Part shown: positions 1 through 12,346 of the stretch, one piece after another
How positions within the stretch are numbered: the stretch's first letter is position 1
How the letters are laid out: each line of letters begins with the position of its first letter
Assembly: GCF_901000735.1 (NCBI RefSeq)
Contig: NC_081545.1
Span: forward strand, 868,001-932,000
Direction: 5' to 3'
Source: Corylus avellana
Lineage: Eukaryota; Streptophyta; Magnoliopsida; Fagales; Betulaceae
Length of the DNA stretch: 64,000 nt
The notes under the pieces: generated by a model
The model's database searches: none
Told to the model about the DNA's origin: nothing
Seen by the model: the letters and a program-made list of their open reading frames with translations, nothing else
Translations under genes and position numbers: made by a program

Positions 1-1214
1 ACTGTAGGAAGATTTATTATTCTTAACGATTATACACAAGAAGTGGTAGGAAAAAAATTGTCAACTCAACCTATGAAGCACCAACGACGAAACTCTTTGT
101 TTTAATAATTTTCATATCAATTATAAAGGTTTTTAATTTTGGAAGACCATAATCTAAAGTATTTAAGTTGAAGGATTCAAATTAATTTGGACCCACAATA
201 TAAGAACTATATCCATTTACTAATCAAGTGATTCCGTGAGACCGTTTATTAGTTAGCTAAGAAAGGATACAATAGGATTAACAAGTTTGTCATATTGTGC
301 TAAAAAAAAAAAAAAAAAGGTTTGTCATATTTTCCTCTGTAGCTGATCAATTATTGAATAGACCAAAGCCTGGAAGGGACGTTAAAAAAAAATGTTATTG
401 TACTTGCAATAAGAAATTGATTTTTTTTTTTAATTTTTTAGAACAGCTTTATCTTTATTTCTTGATAGTAATTATAAGATTACAAAATTAAAATTACTCC
501 GAATAGAAAAATAAATAAAATAATTCCGAAGTAGATATCACGTACGTTATAGGTTGCCGGTTGCTGTGAATATCCGGATAGAAGTCTGAGTCATCTTCAC
601 TTCTTGATCGAGATAAGGTTTGGGTGGTTGTGAGTGCTTGAGATTGAAATTTCTGCCCCGGACATTATTGATCACCATATAGGAGCCATTTTCTTCTTCT
701 TCGAAGCAGCATATGAGTCATTTAATCCGTGTAGTTTACGTAGAGAAGACTTAGAAAAAGAATACGAAGAGAAGACTTGGAAGAAGAAATATGTTGTATT
801 ACTTGTGGTCATTAAGTGAAGACTTGAGAATTAACACAATTGACTTCAGGTCAATTAAGCGCGTGCTCTAGTTGCTTTCATATTAAGTGCACAAGACTTT
901 ATGTGACAGCCTATAAAATTCAAATGTTATTCAGTATTTTTAGTTGTCTATTTTTTAGTTTTTTAGTTTTTTTTTTTTGTTCTTTTGCTTTTTATTTCTA
1001 TTATTTTTTTAAAAAAGGTAAATGTGAATATGTTACAAATATATAGACAAAATATTAAGAAATAGACACTTAAAAATACTTAACATTTATCTAAAAATAA
1101 TCTTAATACTTGTCTTTATTTTGGTTGAACTTTATGGGCCACCACATGAAAAAGAAGTTGGAAATTAAGCTACGGGTCCCTACCAACCGTATCTACCTAA
1201 GCCTGATCCAATAA

Positions 1215-1800
1215 TAGGTATCCAAATGATGGATAATTGTAATTGGCAAGTAGAAGATTCAAACATGCTTATGAACATTCATGTGGAAAAAGGACCTTCA
1301 TGCTCACATGGATAATAACATCTACGTTGAAGATGGAAGAAAATGGTAGAGGAGGAACTTATAAAGACTGAACCATGCAGACGCGTCGCCTACGGCAAAT
1401 CCAACTAATAGTATTTGGGAGGTTGAAGATCCAGTTGGCAGCCTTTGCAAGGAGTCCACCCACAACCAACCAAAAATCAATCTTTATAGATATTTGCTTT
1501 TGAGGATACCCGCCCGCCACCAATCGTTTTCTGAAGAAATCATCATCTATATATAAGTACATGTTGTCTGACAACCAATAATCCAAGATGGATCAATATC
1601 TAATCCGCGTAGTTTACCCAAGGGAAGACTTGGAAGAAGAAAGATAAACACATCATGATTGAGAAGTCTTCACAGGACTTGGAAGGAGAGAGTAACACCT
1701 TGACTTATCTCCCTCATCTCTCCAACACTTCATTTGGATTGGAGGCGTACTAAATCCGATCATCATGAGTGACAAATTAATCTCAAAGCATCGGAGGGTG
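1215..1800. repeat. Internal repeat of the duplicated block, unit 1
   Basis: A stretch beginning with AATGATGGATA-TTG and continuing through a GGCAAGTAGAAGATTCAAAC motif recurs at about 2865-3400 and again, as its first 80 bases only, at about 5525-5603. Units 1 and 2 also share the later segment ACCAATCGTTTTCTGAAGA and the segment with GACAACCAATAAT. The block therefore arose by earlier internal tandem duplication before the whole 5.6 kb was copied. Confidence 0.7.
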
Positions 1801-2448
1801 AGGACAAACGGTAATAGCATCTTATAATAGGACTGCTCGTTCTAAGATTGAAGCGATATCATTGAATAGATATCAATTTAGAGTATGAGAAAACTATGCT
1901 CATTCTCTCAACTTACACTCAAATGAGAATATTTCCTTTCAAACTAAAAAAGTACTATTGCAATTCCTTTTTTTTTTTTTTTAATCTTTTTTCCACTAGC
2001 TGATTTTGTAATATTCTGGATTGGGCCCATAAAGAGCAAGTGAAAAACCTTTTATTTTTTGATATTGCTTATGATGTGTTTCTCTTTATTTGGTTAACAA
2101 TATTCATAGGCATCTTTATTTGGTGTTCACCATCATTAATTAGGAAGTATGTAAAATTCCAGCCATATGATGATAATGAGAATTTGCTAACTACTGAATG
2201 CACAAGGAATGATGAAGCACAAGAAGAGTCAAGCATACAATAATTATTGACATCAAATGAAAATTATATGAATACAGAGCGTAATCATATTGCTAATCTT
2301 CGTATGACTTGCTAATGGGATTATTTTTTACTTTTTGTTTACAAAAAGTATATTTACTAGCTAGGCATTTATTTTGCTATTATTTATATTATGTATTTAA
2401 AGTTTACTAAGACATCAATTCTTGTAGGCCATATACAGAGGAACTAAC

Positions 2449-2725
2449 GTCCCCTTTGAGAAGGGGACATTTGAATAGTAAAATGTCCCCTTCTAGAAGG
2501 GGATGTGTCACTATTCACACATCCCCTTCCTAAAGGGGACGTGTGAGCAAAAATGTTGTCTTGTAAGGACATTTTTACTGTTCAAACGTCCATAAATTTT
2601 ATTCTAGCTAGTCACTATATATATATATATATAAGGACATTTGCAAAATGACACTATTTGAACATCCCTAATTAGCAAAAAACGTCACCTTGCAAACATC
2701 CCTATTTTGCTTAATTTTTGTAGTG
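2449..2725. mobile_element. Palindrome cluster ending in a CACTA-like terminus
   Basis: Three short hairpins built on AAGGGGAC and its complement lie at about 2449-2550, for example GTCCCCTTTGAGAAGGGGAC. The patch ends at 2725 with TTTTTGTAGTG, which on the other strand reads CACTACAAAAA, the usual terminus of plant CACTA transposons. Clustered short subterminal repeats are also typical of that class. I could not find the opposite CACTA end, so this is probably a truncated element. The same structure is at 24735-25011. Confidence 0.45.
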
Positions 2726-2864
2726 TATAAATTAGTTTTTAAAACAAGAAAGTAAAATTACTTAAAACATGTCATGATGTCAAAAGTCAGTGTGAAATAA
2801 GTGAGCAAAATAACATAATTCCGAAGGAAAATTAGGTGGATGGATTAATTAGTGAATGGGTCAA

Positions 2865-3400
2865 GTGTGGAAATGATGGATAGTTGTTGGCAAGTAGAAG
2901 ATTCAAACATGCTTCTGGGCATTCATGTGGAAAACGGACCTTCGTGATGCTGCCATGATTGGACTTAATTGGTTGAGCCTTCCTTTTTGGCTGCCCTAAT
3001 TGCTATTCCTTGGCTTTTATTGTGTTCGTGAATAGTCAAGACATGCTTTGGAGAAAAGCTACCAATCGTTTTCTGAAGACATGATTTATATGTACATGTT
3101 GTCTGACAACCAATAATTCAATATGTAATCCCTAGCTATACATAGTTTTCCCAAGAGAAGACTTGAAAGAAGAATGATAAGCACATCGATCACAAGTCTT
3201 CATAGGACCATATATGATCATATTGGCAGAGCGGAGAGAGTGACACCTTCACTTCAACCACCACCACTTGTATTTGAGTGTACTTATCTCCTTCATCCAT
3301 ACAACACTTCATGAGGCACGATATCTGATCATGATCGGTAACAAATCTCAAAGTATGGGCGGTGAGGACAAACGGTAACAGCATCTTGTAATTGGACTGC
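2865..3400. repeat. Internal repeat of the duplicated block, unit 2
   Basis: Diverged copy of the unit at 1215-1800. Its minus strand around 3225-3275 also resembles 19678-19730, upstream of the second pseudokinase gene. Pieces of the same ancestral sequence have thus been shuffled into the kinase unit. Confidence 0.6.
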
Positions 3401-5386
3401 TTGTAATTACTTATGATCTAACATCCCTTGATGCGCAAACGATTCTCGTGGTTGGTGCATGTTGTGAGTGTACTTGTGAGTGTTGAGTCCCACATTAAAA
3501 AAATGTTAAAAAAAAAAAAAAAAAAGAGAGTAGTTAATATATCTAAGTGAACCATAGCCCATTAGTTTAGGTTTTTTTGGCTAAAATGTTGTTCAACTAT
3601 GTATATTAATATACTCTGGGTAAAAAATCTTGAACCGTTTATCTCCCCAATGGTGTATTGCACGTAAAGTCACTAGCAAGGTAAAGCACCTGCCTAGCTT
3701 TTTTGTCATTTTCAAACCAAGGGAATGTTGATTCTCACCTCTTTAGAAATGAATTCACATTCGAGGCAAAAAGGATTCCCACGGCTTAAGTGCAAATATT
3801 TTAGAATTCCCAACAATTTTAAAAGATTACCTTCACTCAACTTTCCCATTTAAGTGATTTATTTATTTTATATCTTGCAGAGATCTGCAATTATTATTAT
3901 TCTTTTTTTTAAAAAAATCATCGATAAGAAAAAATCATTCAAACGCCCCCATTGAAGTGGGTGGTAGGCACAACTTTGTTCTATGAAACAAATAGTCGGC
4001 CATCCAGTAACATGTTCATAAATTAGATGGAAATCACCGTTTGATTTGTAAAGCATCTTTGATCCCCTCAAAGCTAGCACGTAATATCAACAGAAAGAGC
4101 ATTTAAGCTCTATTTTTTTTTTTTTTTCGATGTAAAACTATTTTTAAAATGATTTTTTTTCTTTAGGTATTTGGTTTGGAAATTTTTAGTTAAAAGATAT
4201 AAAATCGAAATTACTCCTAAAGTGTGTTATAACGTCACTTTCCTTAAGAAATTATTTGCCCTCACCAGAAATGGTATGCATATGGATAACAACAAATATT
4301 TTTTCAGGATACAATAGAGCCCCCAAAAAACTTCTATAGTTTAATTGCATTTTGCACAAACGAAATTAAACCCAAACACCCTCATATCATATTTTCTATT
4401 CTATCAAGAAACAAAGACTTCGATAATTTCTCAGTACAAAGAAGAGTTCTAAAGAGACTAGAATAATAAGAGATAATTATCTACTAAAACTGCAGAGATA
4501 ATTTCAAAATTAAACTGCTAATTTAACATTCATAAACTGTTATCAAATTGGTAATCCAACAAACACTTAATTCTGACCATTAGATTAAATAATTAATTAT
4601 CTAATAATAGTCATTAGATCTTAATTATTTAATCTCAATCATTAAATCAAAGTTGATTTGATCTTACGATCAACTTTAATTACGATCCAATAAAGCCAAC
4701 CACTAGATCGACCTAAAAAGCATCATATGGTCAAGATCAAACCATTAGATCGAATGATCTTGACCATCTAAAAATGAATGGTTATGATCAGATCACTCTA
4801 ATGCATCGTATCAAGTGCCAAGTGTGCCATCAAGGCTAGCACGTAAATAAAGCACCATATAGCCCACGCCACACATGCATTGAATGAAGAGAGTCCCTAC
4901 CGCCCAACACTATACTACAGTATACACTTATATATGTATACACCCAACATTTCTAATAGCTTAAAATTTGTTGGGCGTTAGAAAATAACATAAAGAATTT
5001 ATGGGTGGTTTGGGGTTAGACACCTATGTTCACCCCACCAAATGCTCCTAAGAGTTACATTGTGCTCATTAACTTGATTTGTCTATAATACAATGATCCA
5101 TATTTAAAAGGTAATGTATAAATACAAATATAATTATCAAATCCCAATAATTTAATTACAATCCCATTATTTGATTACAATTCAGCCATAAATAGAGAAT
5201 ATTTCAATATCAACATAATTATAGAATATACGAAAAATATTATATATTTTTCATATATTCTAAGAATCCTTAGGAAGCATATGAATCACACACGTTGAAA
5301 TTCTAGTGATCATCATTCAGATATTGGCTGAGCGAGGAGAATTCTTGGGTCTACAGACTTCTACAATGCTTATATCCTTACAAGGC

Positions 5387-5410
5387 TATAAAAGACCTTC
5401 ACTTGTAGTT
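5387..5410 (+). promoter_or_regulatory. Orphan LRR-receptor-type core promoter (copy A)
   Basis: TATAAAAG at 5387 is followed two bases later by CCTTCACTTGTAGTT. The same TATA-plus-motif arrangement precedes the ATG of the receptor genes at 30091 and 59949. No LRR coding sequence follows here; the block runs into an assembly gap about 190 bases downstream. It is probably the promoter of a receptor gene that was lost or displaced. Confidence 0.6.
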
Positions 5411-5603
5411 TGTGTAGTAGTGGCAAGGAGAGAAGGAAACCGTTCCATTCATTGATTTATTTCCTTTTCTTCGTAAATTGGATACCCCATTTCTTTCGTG
5501 GGTGAGATTTGGTCAATAATAGGTATCCAAATGATGGATAGTTGTAATTGGCAAGTAGAAGATTCAAACATGCTTGTGGGCATTCATGTGGAAAAAGGAC
5601 CTT

Positions 5604-5703
5604 NNNNNNNNNNNNNNNNNNNNNNNNNNNNNNNNNNNNNNNNNNNNNNNNNNNNNNNNNNNNNNNNNNNNNNNNNNNNNNNNNNNNNNNNNNNNNNNNN
5701 NNN
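5604..5703. other. Assembly gap (100 N)
   Basis: A run of 100 N, a conventional size for a gap of unknown length. It lies exactly where copy A of the duplication stops and hides the left end of the hAT-type element. Confidence 1.
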
Positions 5704-6188
5704 TAACCGTAACCGCCCTAGCGGTTAGTAAATTTCACTAACCGCAACCGCTAACCGCTAGGCGGTTAGCGGTTAGAGGTTAGTGGCGGTTAGCGGTTAG
5801 TGAAATAGATAACCGCCCGCTAACCGCTTTTTTAAAATTGGGCTTTTTTTTGGGCTTTTTGGGCTTTTTTTTACCCTCATTTTTTTTCTTGTATTTTTAA
5901 TATCTTCTTGGGCCCAATTGCTATAAATATTTGAATTGTCATTGGATCATATGATTAAGTGTTGATCTTATAAACTTACAAACAAACAAAAATACTTCAA
6001 TTGTAGTTATAAGTAACACATTGTTTAATCAAATGTCAATTACTTAATTTGATATTATATGAATCACATTGTCATTGTCATTGTACATGAATAATTGATT
6101 AAGTATTGGAATTGTAATTGGATCATATAGTTAAATATTTATCTTATACATTTATATTATTCAATATGCATATAATATAACTATAAGC

Positions 6189-6226
<38 letters not shown>

Positions 6227-7612
6227 CAAAATTGTTCAAAATTGTTAATTTTCTTTTTTTTGTTTCTTTCAAAAAATGGTTAAATTTCTTTTTTCTAAAA
6301 AATGTTCAAAAAATACATTAATACTTCAATTGTGATTATAAGTAACACATTGTTGAATCTAATGTCAATTACTTAATTTGATATTATATAATCATATAGT
6401 CTCATTAAATTATATCATATGATTCATATGATTAATTATTTAAATTCTTATCATGTTTACTTATAATCTTTTTTCTTTGAATTGAACTTAATATCTAATG
6501 GTAAATGGCAATGTTCAAACTCCTAAATCCTAAATTCCTAAAGTATCTAATAATGCTTTAATTAAATTGTAGACTTGTAGTTATAAGTAACATATTGTTT
6601 AATTCAATTGAATCAATTGTGATTATCATTGTACATGAATCATATGATTAACTTGTAGACTTATGACTTGTGAGTTATGTCATATTATATATGTATTATT
6701 TATTATTATATAATCATATGATTTAATGATCAAGTCATCATGTGATATAATCATATCAATTATAGTGATAATATATAAATTACTAAAATTATAATGATAA
6801 TACATTAGTACTTAAATTATGTTTATAAGTAACACATTGGTCATTGTTTAATCCAATGTCAATTACTTAATTTGATATTATACGAATTATATCATCATTG
6901 TACATTAATAATATGATTCACTTGAAGTCTTGAATAAAGTATTTGAATTGTCATTGAATCATATGATTAACCATTGATATTATACATTGATATTATTCAT
7001 ATACATATGTAGACTTATATAGACTTATAGGTTTATAACATACATTGGAAATAAGTCTCTAGATATTTAATTGTTGTATTAGTATGAATTAGTATGAATT
7101 AGTATACTTATGAGTTATGTCATATTATATATGTATAATTTGTTATTATATAATCAAATGATTTAATAATCAATCTCATGTGATATAATCATATAAATTA
7201 TAGTGATAATATATTAATACTCAAATTGTGATTTAATTATTTTTAAAAAAAAATTGTGATTTAATGATCAAGTGATTATATGATATAATCATATAAATTA
7301 TAGTGATAATATATTAATACTCAAATTGTGATTTAATTATTTTTTTTTAAAATTGTGATTTAATGATCAAGTGATTATGTTATATGTATAAATATTTTTA
7401 TAATTATAATTATAAAAATATATTATATAAAAAGGCGGTTAGCGGTTACGGTTAGTAGACCCAATAACCGCTAACCGCTAACCGCTAGGCGGTTATGGCG
7501 GTTAATGCGGTTAGCGGTTAATGCGGTTAGACGGTTAGGCGGTTAGGCGGTTGGCGGTTATAGCGGTTAGCGGTTAGCGGGCGGTTAAAAACCGCCCGCC
7601 TTTGCACCCCTA
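5704..7612. mobile_element. hAT-type non-autonomous element with GCGGTTA-repeat ends
   Basis: Both visible ends are arrays of a GCGGTTA/TAACCGC heptamer (5704-5830 and about 7435-7590) around a very AT-rich, gene-free core. The right end reads TTTGCACCCCTA, on the other strand TAGGGGTGCAAA, which resembles hAT terminal inverted repeats. The core holds an (AT)n tract at about 6188-6220 and several diverged copies of a unit with ATATAATCATATAAATTATA (about 6715-7390). The paralogous unit at 16219 runs straight through CTTATTGC with no insert, so it shows the empty site. The left 30 bases or so are in the gap; a related left end is present at 52064. No transposase is visible. Confidence 0.75.
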
Positions 7613-10127
7613 CTTATTGCTCCTTTCTTTTATTAACCACGGGGGTTGGTCAAAAAGCAGTACACAAGAAATGATTAGAACACATAATAAAATGCACAAA
7701 GCCTACCTTCAAATTTACTGTGCATTTGTTGGAGGCCTTCTTTACTGCAGAAGACAACGTGTTACCACTTACCACTGTTTGAACCCAAACCTGTGCCTAC
7801 TTTTGATATCAGGGAGTAAAACATGTTTATCCTTTTGTCGATAACAAATCCATGCACATAAAAGTATGCTGAGGGTCTATTTTGGGTGAGGATTATTTCC
7901 CCAAGTTTCAAATTTGCCACGTTTTACACCAACAAATTGCATATACAATTATTTGTATATGATTTAAATTTTAGTCAAGCAATGGTTGCGTCTGTATAAT
8001 CCTCTCTGCTTGCGTCTGCATCTTATCTTTATCAACAACATTCATATATACTATATAGCCTCCGTTTGCTGTTGATGCTTGATGATGTTGAAATCTGCCC
8101 TACCGAATCAAAGTCAGAGAACACTTGTGATGCCTACGATAAGAAGAAGAGTCAGCACGCAGGCTTGTCGGGTGTGTCAGTGAAAAATGCTTTCGATGCC
8201 TAAGTCAGTTGAGTGAACCCACGGAGTAGGCTGAGAACTTTGGAAATTAGAAAGAATGGCTAATCTATTGTAAAAGGAATGAGTGAATTAATATCTTGTG
8301 CTGGAGCCTGTTTCTCAGCATGACCTTGCTAGGTGTTGTCTTCCAATTGGGTTGCACGTGAATTGCCTATAACGTTTGGACACCGACTCTGATAAGGCAT
8401 CTCCCTGATAATCCTTCTAATAACGTGCACGCATCATTTAGGTGGCATTAAGGCCTGTTTGTTAAACACCACCCATCCTTAAATACTATTCACTTCTTTT
8501 TTTCAAAAAAATCAACGTTAATACATTTTCACTTTTTATATCGCATCATTTATTTTTTACTATTATTCAATTAAAAAATTCACTACAAAAACAAAATTTT
8601 TCATTTTTCAATACCATTTTTTCACTTTTCTATACCAATAATTATTATTATTTTTAACACAAAAACTGTGAACAGTATCATTAGAGGGCCTATTTGGGGT
8701 TTGGCTTGGACTTGTTAGCTCCCTTCAATTGACCAATCAGCCCAAGCTGAATAAAGTTGAATCAAAAAATCAAAGTCCTCTTGAAGTTTTTCTTTTGTAG
8801 AACTCTCTCTCTTGATGTGTGTAAGTTCTCTAACTTTCAACAGAATCAGAAGGTATTGCATACAAATCATCTGCCAGCTCCAGTACTGTAAGGGCTTCTA
8901 CAATTCTATCTTCACAGAGGAAGATAGAATTACACATATTATTAACCGAAAATTGGAGAGCCATAAAAATGATATTTAATTATTTGATAAGTAATGTTTA
9001 CATAGGAAATTTGATGGACTAACAGGGAAAATAACCAGAGGGAAAGACTAGGGGGAGCCATACATTCTCCCTTATTTGATAAAATTGACGCTTACAAAGG
9101 CACTTGGATGCAGCAAGTGAGGAAATATTAATAATCATGGTTGGAGAATCCTCTCAATCCGCCTAAGTTCTTTTGTAACATCGACCATTGTGGGGCGATT
9201 ATCTGGATCGTCTTTCGTGCATGCAAAGGCAAGCTCCAGCACAGCTGCTCCTTCCCTTGCGATGATTGCAGGATCCACAATCTCATTTATTCTACACTTT
9301 CTCACATATTTTACTATATCCGAATCTTCTGTTCCTCGACGTTCATCACGGGCCAGTAGTTCAGTTAAAAGCACTAATAGAAGTACACCAAAGCTATAAA
9401 CATCACTTTTCTCTGTTACTCGGGCTGTTGCACCATAGTTAGGGCACATAAATCCAAAACTCCCGCACAGTGTCGAATCATTTGCGTGAGTTTCACCCTC
9501 TGGAATTGTTATGGAATATGAAAAATCAGACAGTTTGGGGACATCATGTTCGGTAAATAAAATATTTTTAAGATTTATATCCCTATGAACGATGGGTCTG
9601 GAGAAAGCAGTGTGGAGATAAGCAATTGCATGAGAAATTTCCCTTGCAACCTTTAATTTACTCTGCCACGCCATTCTCTGATGTGGAGATGCATCAGAAT
9701 TGGAGCCAAGAATTCGACTGTGAAGGGTTGTTTTCTCAGTAGATTCATACACCAAAATAGGAACTTGAGTCTCGAGGCAGCATCCCACGAGCCGTAGAAC
9801 ATTCTTGTGAGCGCTCATCTTTGCAGAAATAGCTATATCAGTGAAGACCTCATCCAAATATAGGGTGCCTTTATCCTTCTTAATGGAAATAGTTCGGCCT
9901 TCAAGAGAACCCTTATACCATTTCCAGCACCCATCATCATGTAAAGCAAGGCGAGGATCATAGTTATTGGTGGCAGAGATAAGGTCTGTCTCGGAGAAGT
10001 TACGGATGGGAATAGGAGGCTTGCCATTACAAGTGGCAACCAGCTTCTCAAGTAGGATGCCTCCATTCTTCTGGAATGCTCTCTCTTTCTCTCTCTTTCT
10101 GCCCATTCTAAACATTCTTAACAAATG
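7613..10127. repeat. Kinase duplication unit 1
   Basis: This stretch is paralogous to 16219-19530 and 47236-49820. All three share the pseudokinase gene on the minus strand plus 1.5-2 kb of its downstream flank. Similarity in unit 1 stops abruptly at 10127, just upstream of the start codon, where an unrelated LTR-like sequence begins. The non-coding part (7613-9134) includes a short element at about 8453-8690 starting GGCCTGTTTGTT, also present at about 17083-17300 and 47966-48165, which is probably an old miniature transposon predating the duplications. Confidence 0.85.
9135..10115 (-). CDS. ZED1/ZRK-type pseudokinase, copy 1
   Basis: Predicted 326-aa single-exon protein with one kinase-like domain and no signal peptide or membrane segment, so probably cytosolic (RLCK XII / ZRK group). 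The start is set at MFRMGRKREK because similarity to copies 2 and 3 begins there; the frame is open further to 10304 but that extension is unlike the paralogues. The N-terminus has the FSETDLISATNNYDPR block typical of ZED1-like proteins. The glycine-rich loop is missing (residues 56-70, DGCWKWYKG). The beta-3 Lys is kept (ISIKK, 77-80). The catalytic loop is HRDINLKN (177-184), so Lys is replaced by Asn. DFG is DFS (197-199) and APE is CPN (224-226). SDVYSFG (237-243) and the C-lobe are intact. Known Arabidopsis ZRKs bind the NLR ZAR1 and act as effector decoys; that role is inferred here. Confidence 0.82.
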   Translation of the reverse strand: MFRMGRKREKERAFQKNGGILLEKLVATCNGKPPIPIRNFSETDLISATNNYDPRLALHDDGCWKWYKGSLEGRTISIKKDKGTLYLDEVFTDIAISAKMSAHKNVLRLVGCCLETQVPILVYESTEKTTLHSRILGSNSDASPHQRMAWQSKLKVAREISHAIAYLHTAFSRPIVHRDINLKNILFTEHDVPKLSDFSYSITIPEGETHANDSTLCGSFGFMCPNYGATARVTEKSDVYSFGVLLLVLLTELLARDERRGTEDSDIVKYVRKCRINEIVDPAIIAREGAAVLELAFACTKDDPDNRPTMVDVTKELRRIERILQP

Positions 10128-10925
10128 GATGCAAATGGGAGGTGGTTCAACTACCAAGAAAGAAAAAAGCAATTGGATGCAAATGGAACTTGAAGAAGGT
10201 GATATTCTTCTTCTAGAGATTGGAGCTGTTATGCGTGCCTTGAATCTAGGGGTGGGACCCAACCAATTTTGTTGTGTTATACAAGGATTGGAATTCCCTT
10301 TCATGGTTGGAGTTGGAGTTTTTGTCCTACACGAAAGTGGGTTTCCTTGTTGGACTTTTAGTAGGAAAAAAACACCGACTATGTGCTCCTATATAAAGAC
10401 AAGTGCTGTGCAGCAATGAGGTGTGCAAAAATAAAAATAATATTTGCTTTGGTGTGCCAAAAGCAATTGAGAGAAAGAAAAGGTGAGAGAAAGAAAAAGA
10501 GAGAGTTTGTTTTTCCCCTTTTTGTTATTATTCTCCTTTGGGCAAAGTGAGAATTGGGTGTATTTGGGGCTTTGGGTTTGAGTGGTTTTCTCACCCTGTT
10601 ACTCTCTTGTACTCATCTTTTGATAGTGAATTTTCTCTGGGTCATCTCCGCCAGTGGATGTAGGCTTGTTAAGCCGAACCACTTAAATCTTTGTGTCGTG
10701 TGTGATTACTTATCTTTATTATTCCGCATCTTTTTTTTTTTTTGCATCTCACGGGTCTTGGGAAATAGGATTAATTTCCTAACAGGAGCTGCAGATATGC
10801 TAACCATAAGTGGTTATTGGAGCTAAGTTCAAACATTGTTTGGGCTTAGCCAATATTGTGAAGATTTGAAGCAAATTGGGAGTGCAACAGTGAAGTAGAG
10901 AATATTCGCCAAGGTGGAGAATTGT
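10128..10925 (+). mobile_element. Copia-like LTR retrotransposon remnant
   Basis: The sequence has the layout of a plant copia LTR in plus orientation: a TCCTACACGAAAGTGG motif at about 10326, a TATA box CTATATAAAG at about 10390, a GCCGAACCACTTAAATC motif at about 10672, and an end TTTCCTAACA near 10789. After a short internal scrap, CAAGGTGGAGAATTGTTG at about 10912 resembles a polypurine tract joined to the start of a second LTR. No gag or pol frame survives. It abuts the start codon of pseudokinase copy 1, whose ancestral 5' flank it has replaced. Exact ends are uncertain. Confidence 0.45.
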
Positions 10926-11991
10926 TGAAAAATTGGCTCATACTCATAGTAGACAAAAAGGAAAGGCTTTGTCTCTTTGTCAAACTTGTCATGCTCCTTA
11001 CCTCCAAATACACCGTATAAAGACTTCTCAAACAATGAAGTTTATGCACCTAAGAGTTGTAATCGTACTCTAGAGCATTTTTAGTAGTTTCCTCGTCATT
11101 TTTCTTATATTTAAGAATTTAAACTATTTTTTGCTTTCTTATGTCAAAATACACCCAATAGCTTTCCTTAATCATTCCATATATCATTAAAATATTTATT
11201 TTTTTAATTTTATTTATATATATATATATATACACTCGATGTTAACGGGTAGACCATAGTACCGTACACACTCTTGATCTACTAGTTATAGCGTTGCTTT
11301 GGTTTCCAACAAATAATCTCAACCCCTCATTTTGCCAGATAATTGAAAACGTACGTAAAGAAAAACAATGCTTAAGTAGGAAAAAAAAAATAGAAAAGGC
11401 TAGTTAGTACTCTTTGTTTTTCCTATGATATTTCTTTGCAACTAAATAGAGCTAACCGAGCTTCAATTCGCACAAAAAATAGAAAAAAAAAAAAAAGAAA
11501 AAAAAAGGCTGAAATTTGATTCGTATCCTCGATCTTCAGAAGAATGCGACACCGCCAACCCATGGCTCGATTCACCCGATTTCAAAGAGAGAGAAGCAAA
11601 AGCCCTTGAATTGAAGCTAAAAGAAAAGAAAAATAAAAATAATAATAATAATTCAACCTTTCTTGGGCGTGGAGGTTCAGCTTTGTGGGTGTCAATTACG
11701 TGTCGGATTATCAAAGTTTTGGATATTTTGAAACTGAAACTGCTGGGTGATTGGTCTTCTGGATTGCCTCTATAGACTATTGCTGGCGGCTTGCTAACGG
11801 TGCTCTCTAAAAGTACTCATGTCAATGTGTAGACGTCTTGCTGACGGAGCTCTCTATGTCTCTTTTGAAACTCTCTCATCACGACGGGCTTACTAACGGT
11901 ATTGTTGACGAGGCGATTTGGAGTGCTACCGACATTATTACGTTATTTGAGATTGGGCAAATGAATGCTGTTTAATGTCCAGAGCTGCCCA
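10926..11991. other. Intergenic, repeats and unidentified fragment
   Basis: No gene supported. About 11245-11380 matches 20311-20440. An unidentified minus-strand open stretch (11463-11714) shows a TTTTCTTTTAG-like splice acceptor after an (AAT)n tract and may be a scrap of an exon; I do not recognise it. Confidence 0.4.
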
Positions 11992-12346
11992 TTAGAAGAT
12001 TGCATATTATTGATCTCCCTTATAATAGTTTCTCTGGAAATTTGACCGCAATGGATTTCCTACATTGGAATTCCAGGAAAATTGTTGGTCCAAATCAATT
12101 GGAATACATGGTGGCACATTTTCACGTAGTCCGGTGGGATTCAACTTTCCCATACAAAGTCGCAATGGCAAACAAACTCATAAATTTAGAGTATGAGAAA
12201 ATCTAAGATGTGTTCATGGTCATTGATTTTTCAAGCAATAGATTTGAATGAGAAATTTCAGAACTTGTGGAGAGTCTTAAAAGACTTCATTTGCTAAATA
12301 TTTCTAATAATGCTCTTATTGGTCTTATCCCATCATCCTTGGGGAA

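Larger units (their letters stand above)
1..5603. repeat. Segmental duplication, copy A (gene-poor block)
   Basis: This 5.6 kb block recurs in the same orientation at 22270-27890 with only scattered single-base and homopolymer differences. I see no intact gene in it. It contains two related sub-blocks (about 1215-1800 and 2865-3400), a palindrome-rich patch (2449-2725), a stretch made of CCATTAGAT-like motifs in both orientations (about 4535-4800), and an orphan promoter resembling those of the LRR receptor genes (5387-5410). Open stretches such as 1359-1586 (minus) and 2040-2243 (plus) are kept in the copies but begin at TTG or GTG codons and match nothing I recognise. The block starts at the window edge, so it may extend further left, and it ends exactly at an assembly gap. 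Confidence 0.9.

Noticed and set aside
1359..1586. 75-aa minus-strand open frame, conserved in three copies
   Set aside because: It opens with a TTG codon, matches no family, and its conservation follows from recent DNA duplication.
2040..2243. 67-aa plus-strand frame with a hydrophobic start, present in both block copies
   Set aside because: It begins at GTG, not ATG, and the copies are near identical at DNA level, so protein conservation cannot be inferred.
5704..5830. Interstitial telomere repeat
   Set aside because: The unit is GCGGTTA/TAACCGC, not the plant TTTAGGG unit, and it marks both ends of a transposon-like element.
9141..9399. Plus-strand frames opposite the pseudokinase gene
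   Set aside because: Shadows of the minus-strand coding sequence; the same happens at 18569-18778.
10116..10304. Extended N-terminus for pseudokinase copy 1
   Set aside because: The extra 63 codons are open but have no counterpart in copies 2 and 3 and derive from the LTR-like flank, so the internal Met was chosen.
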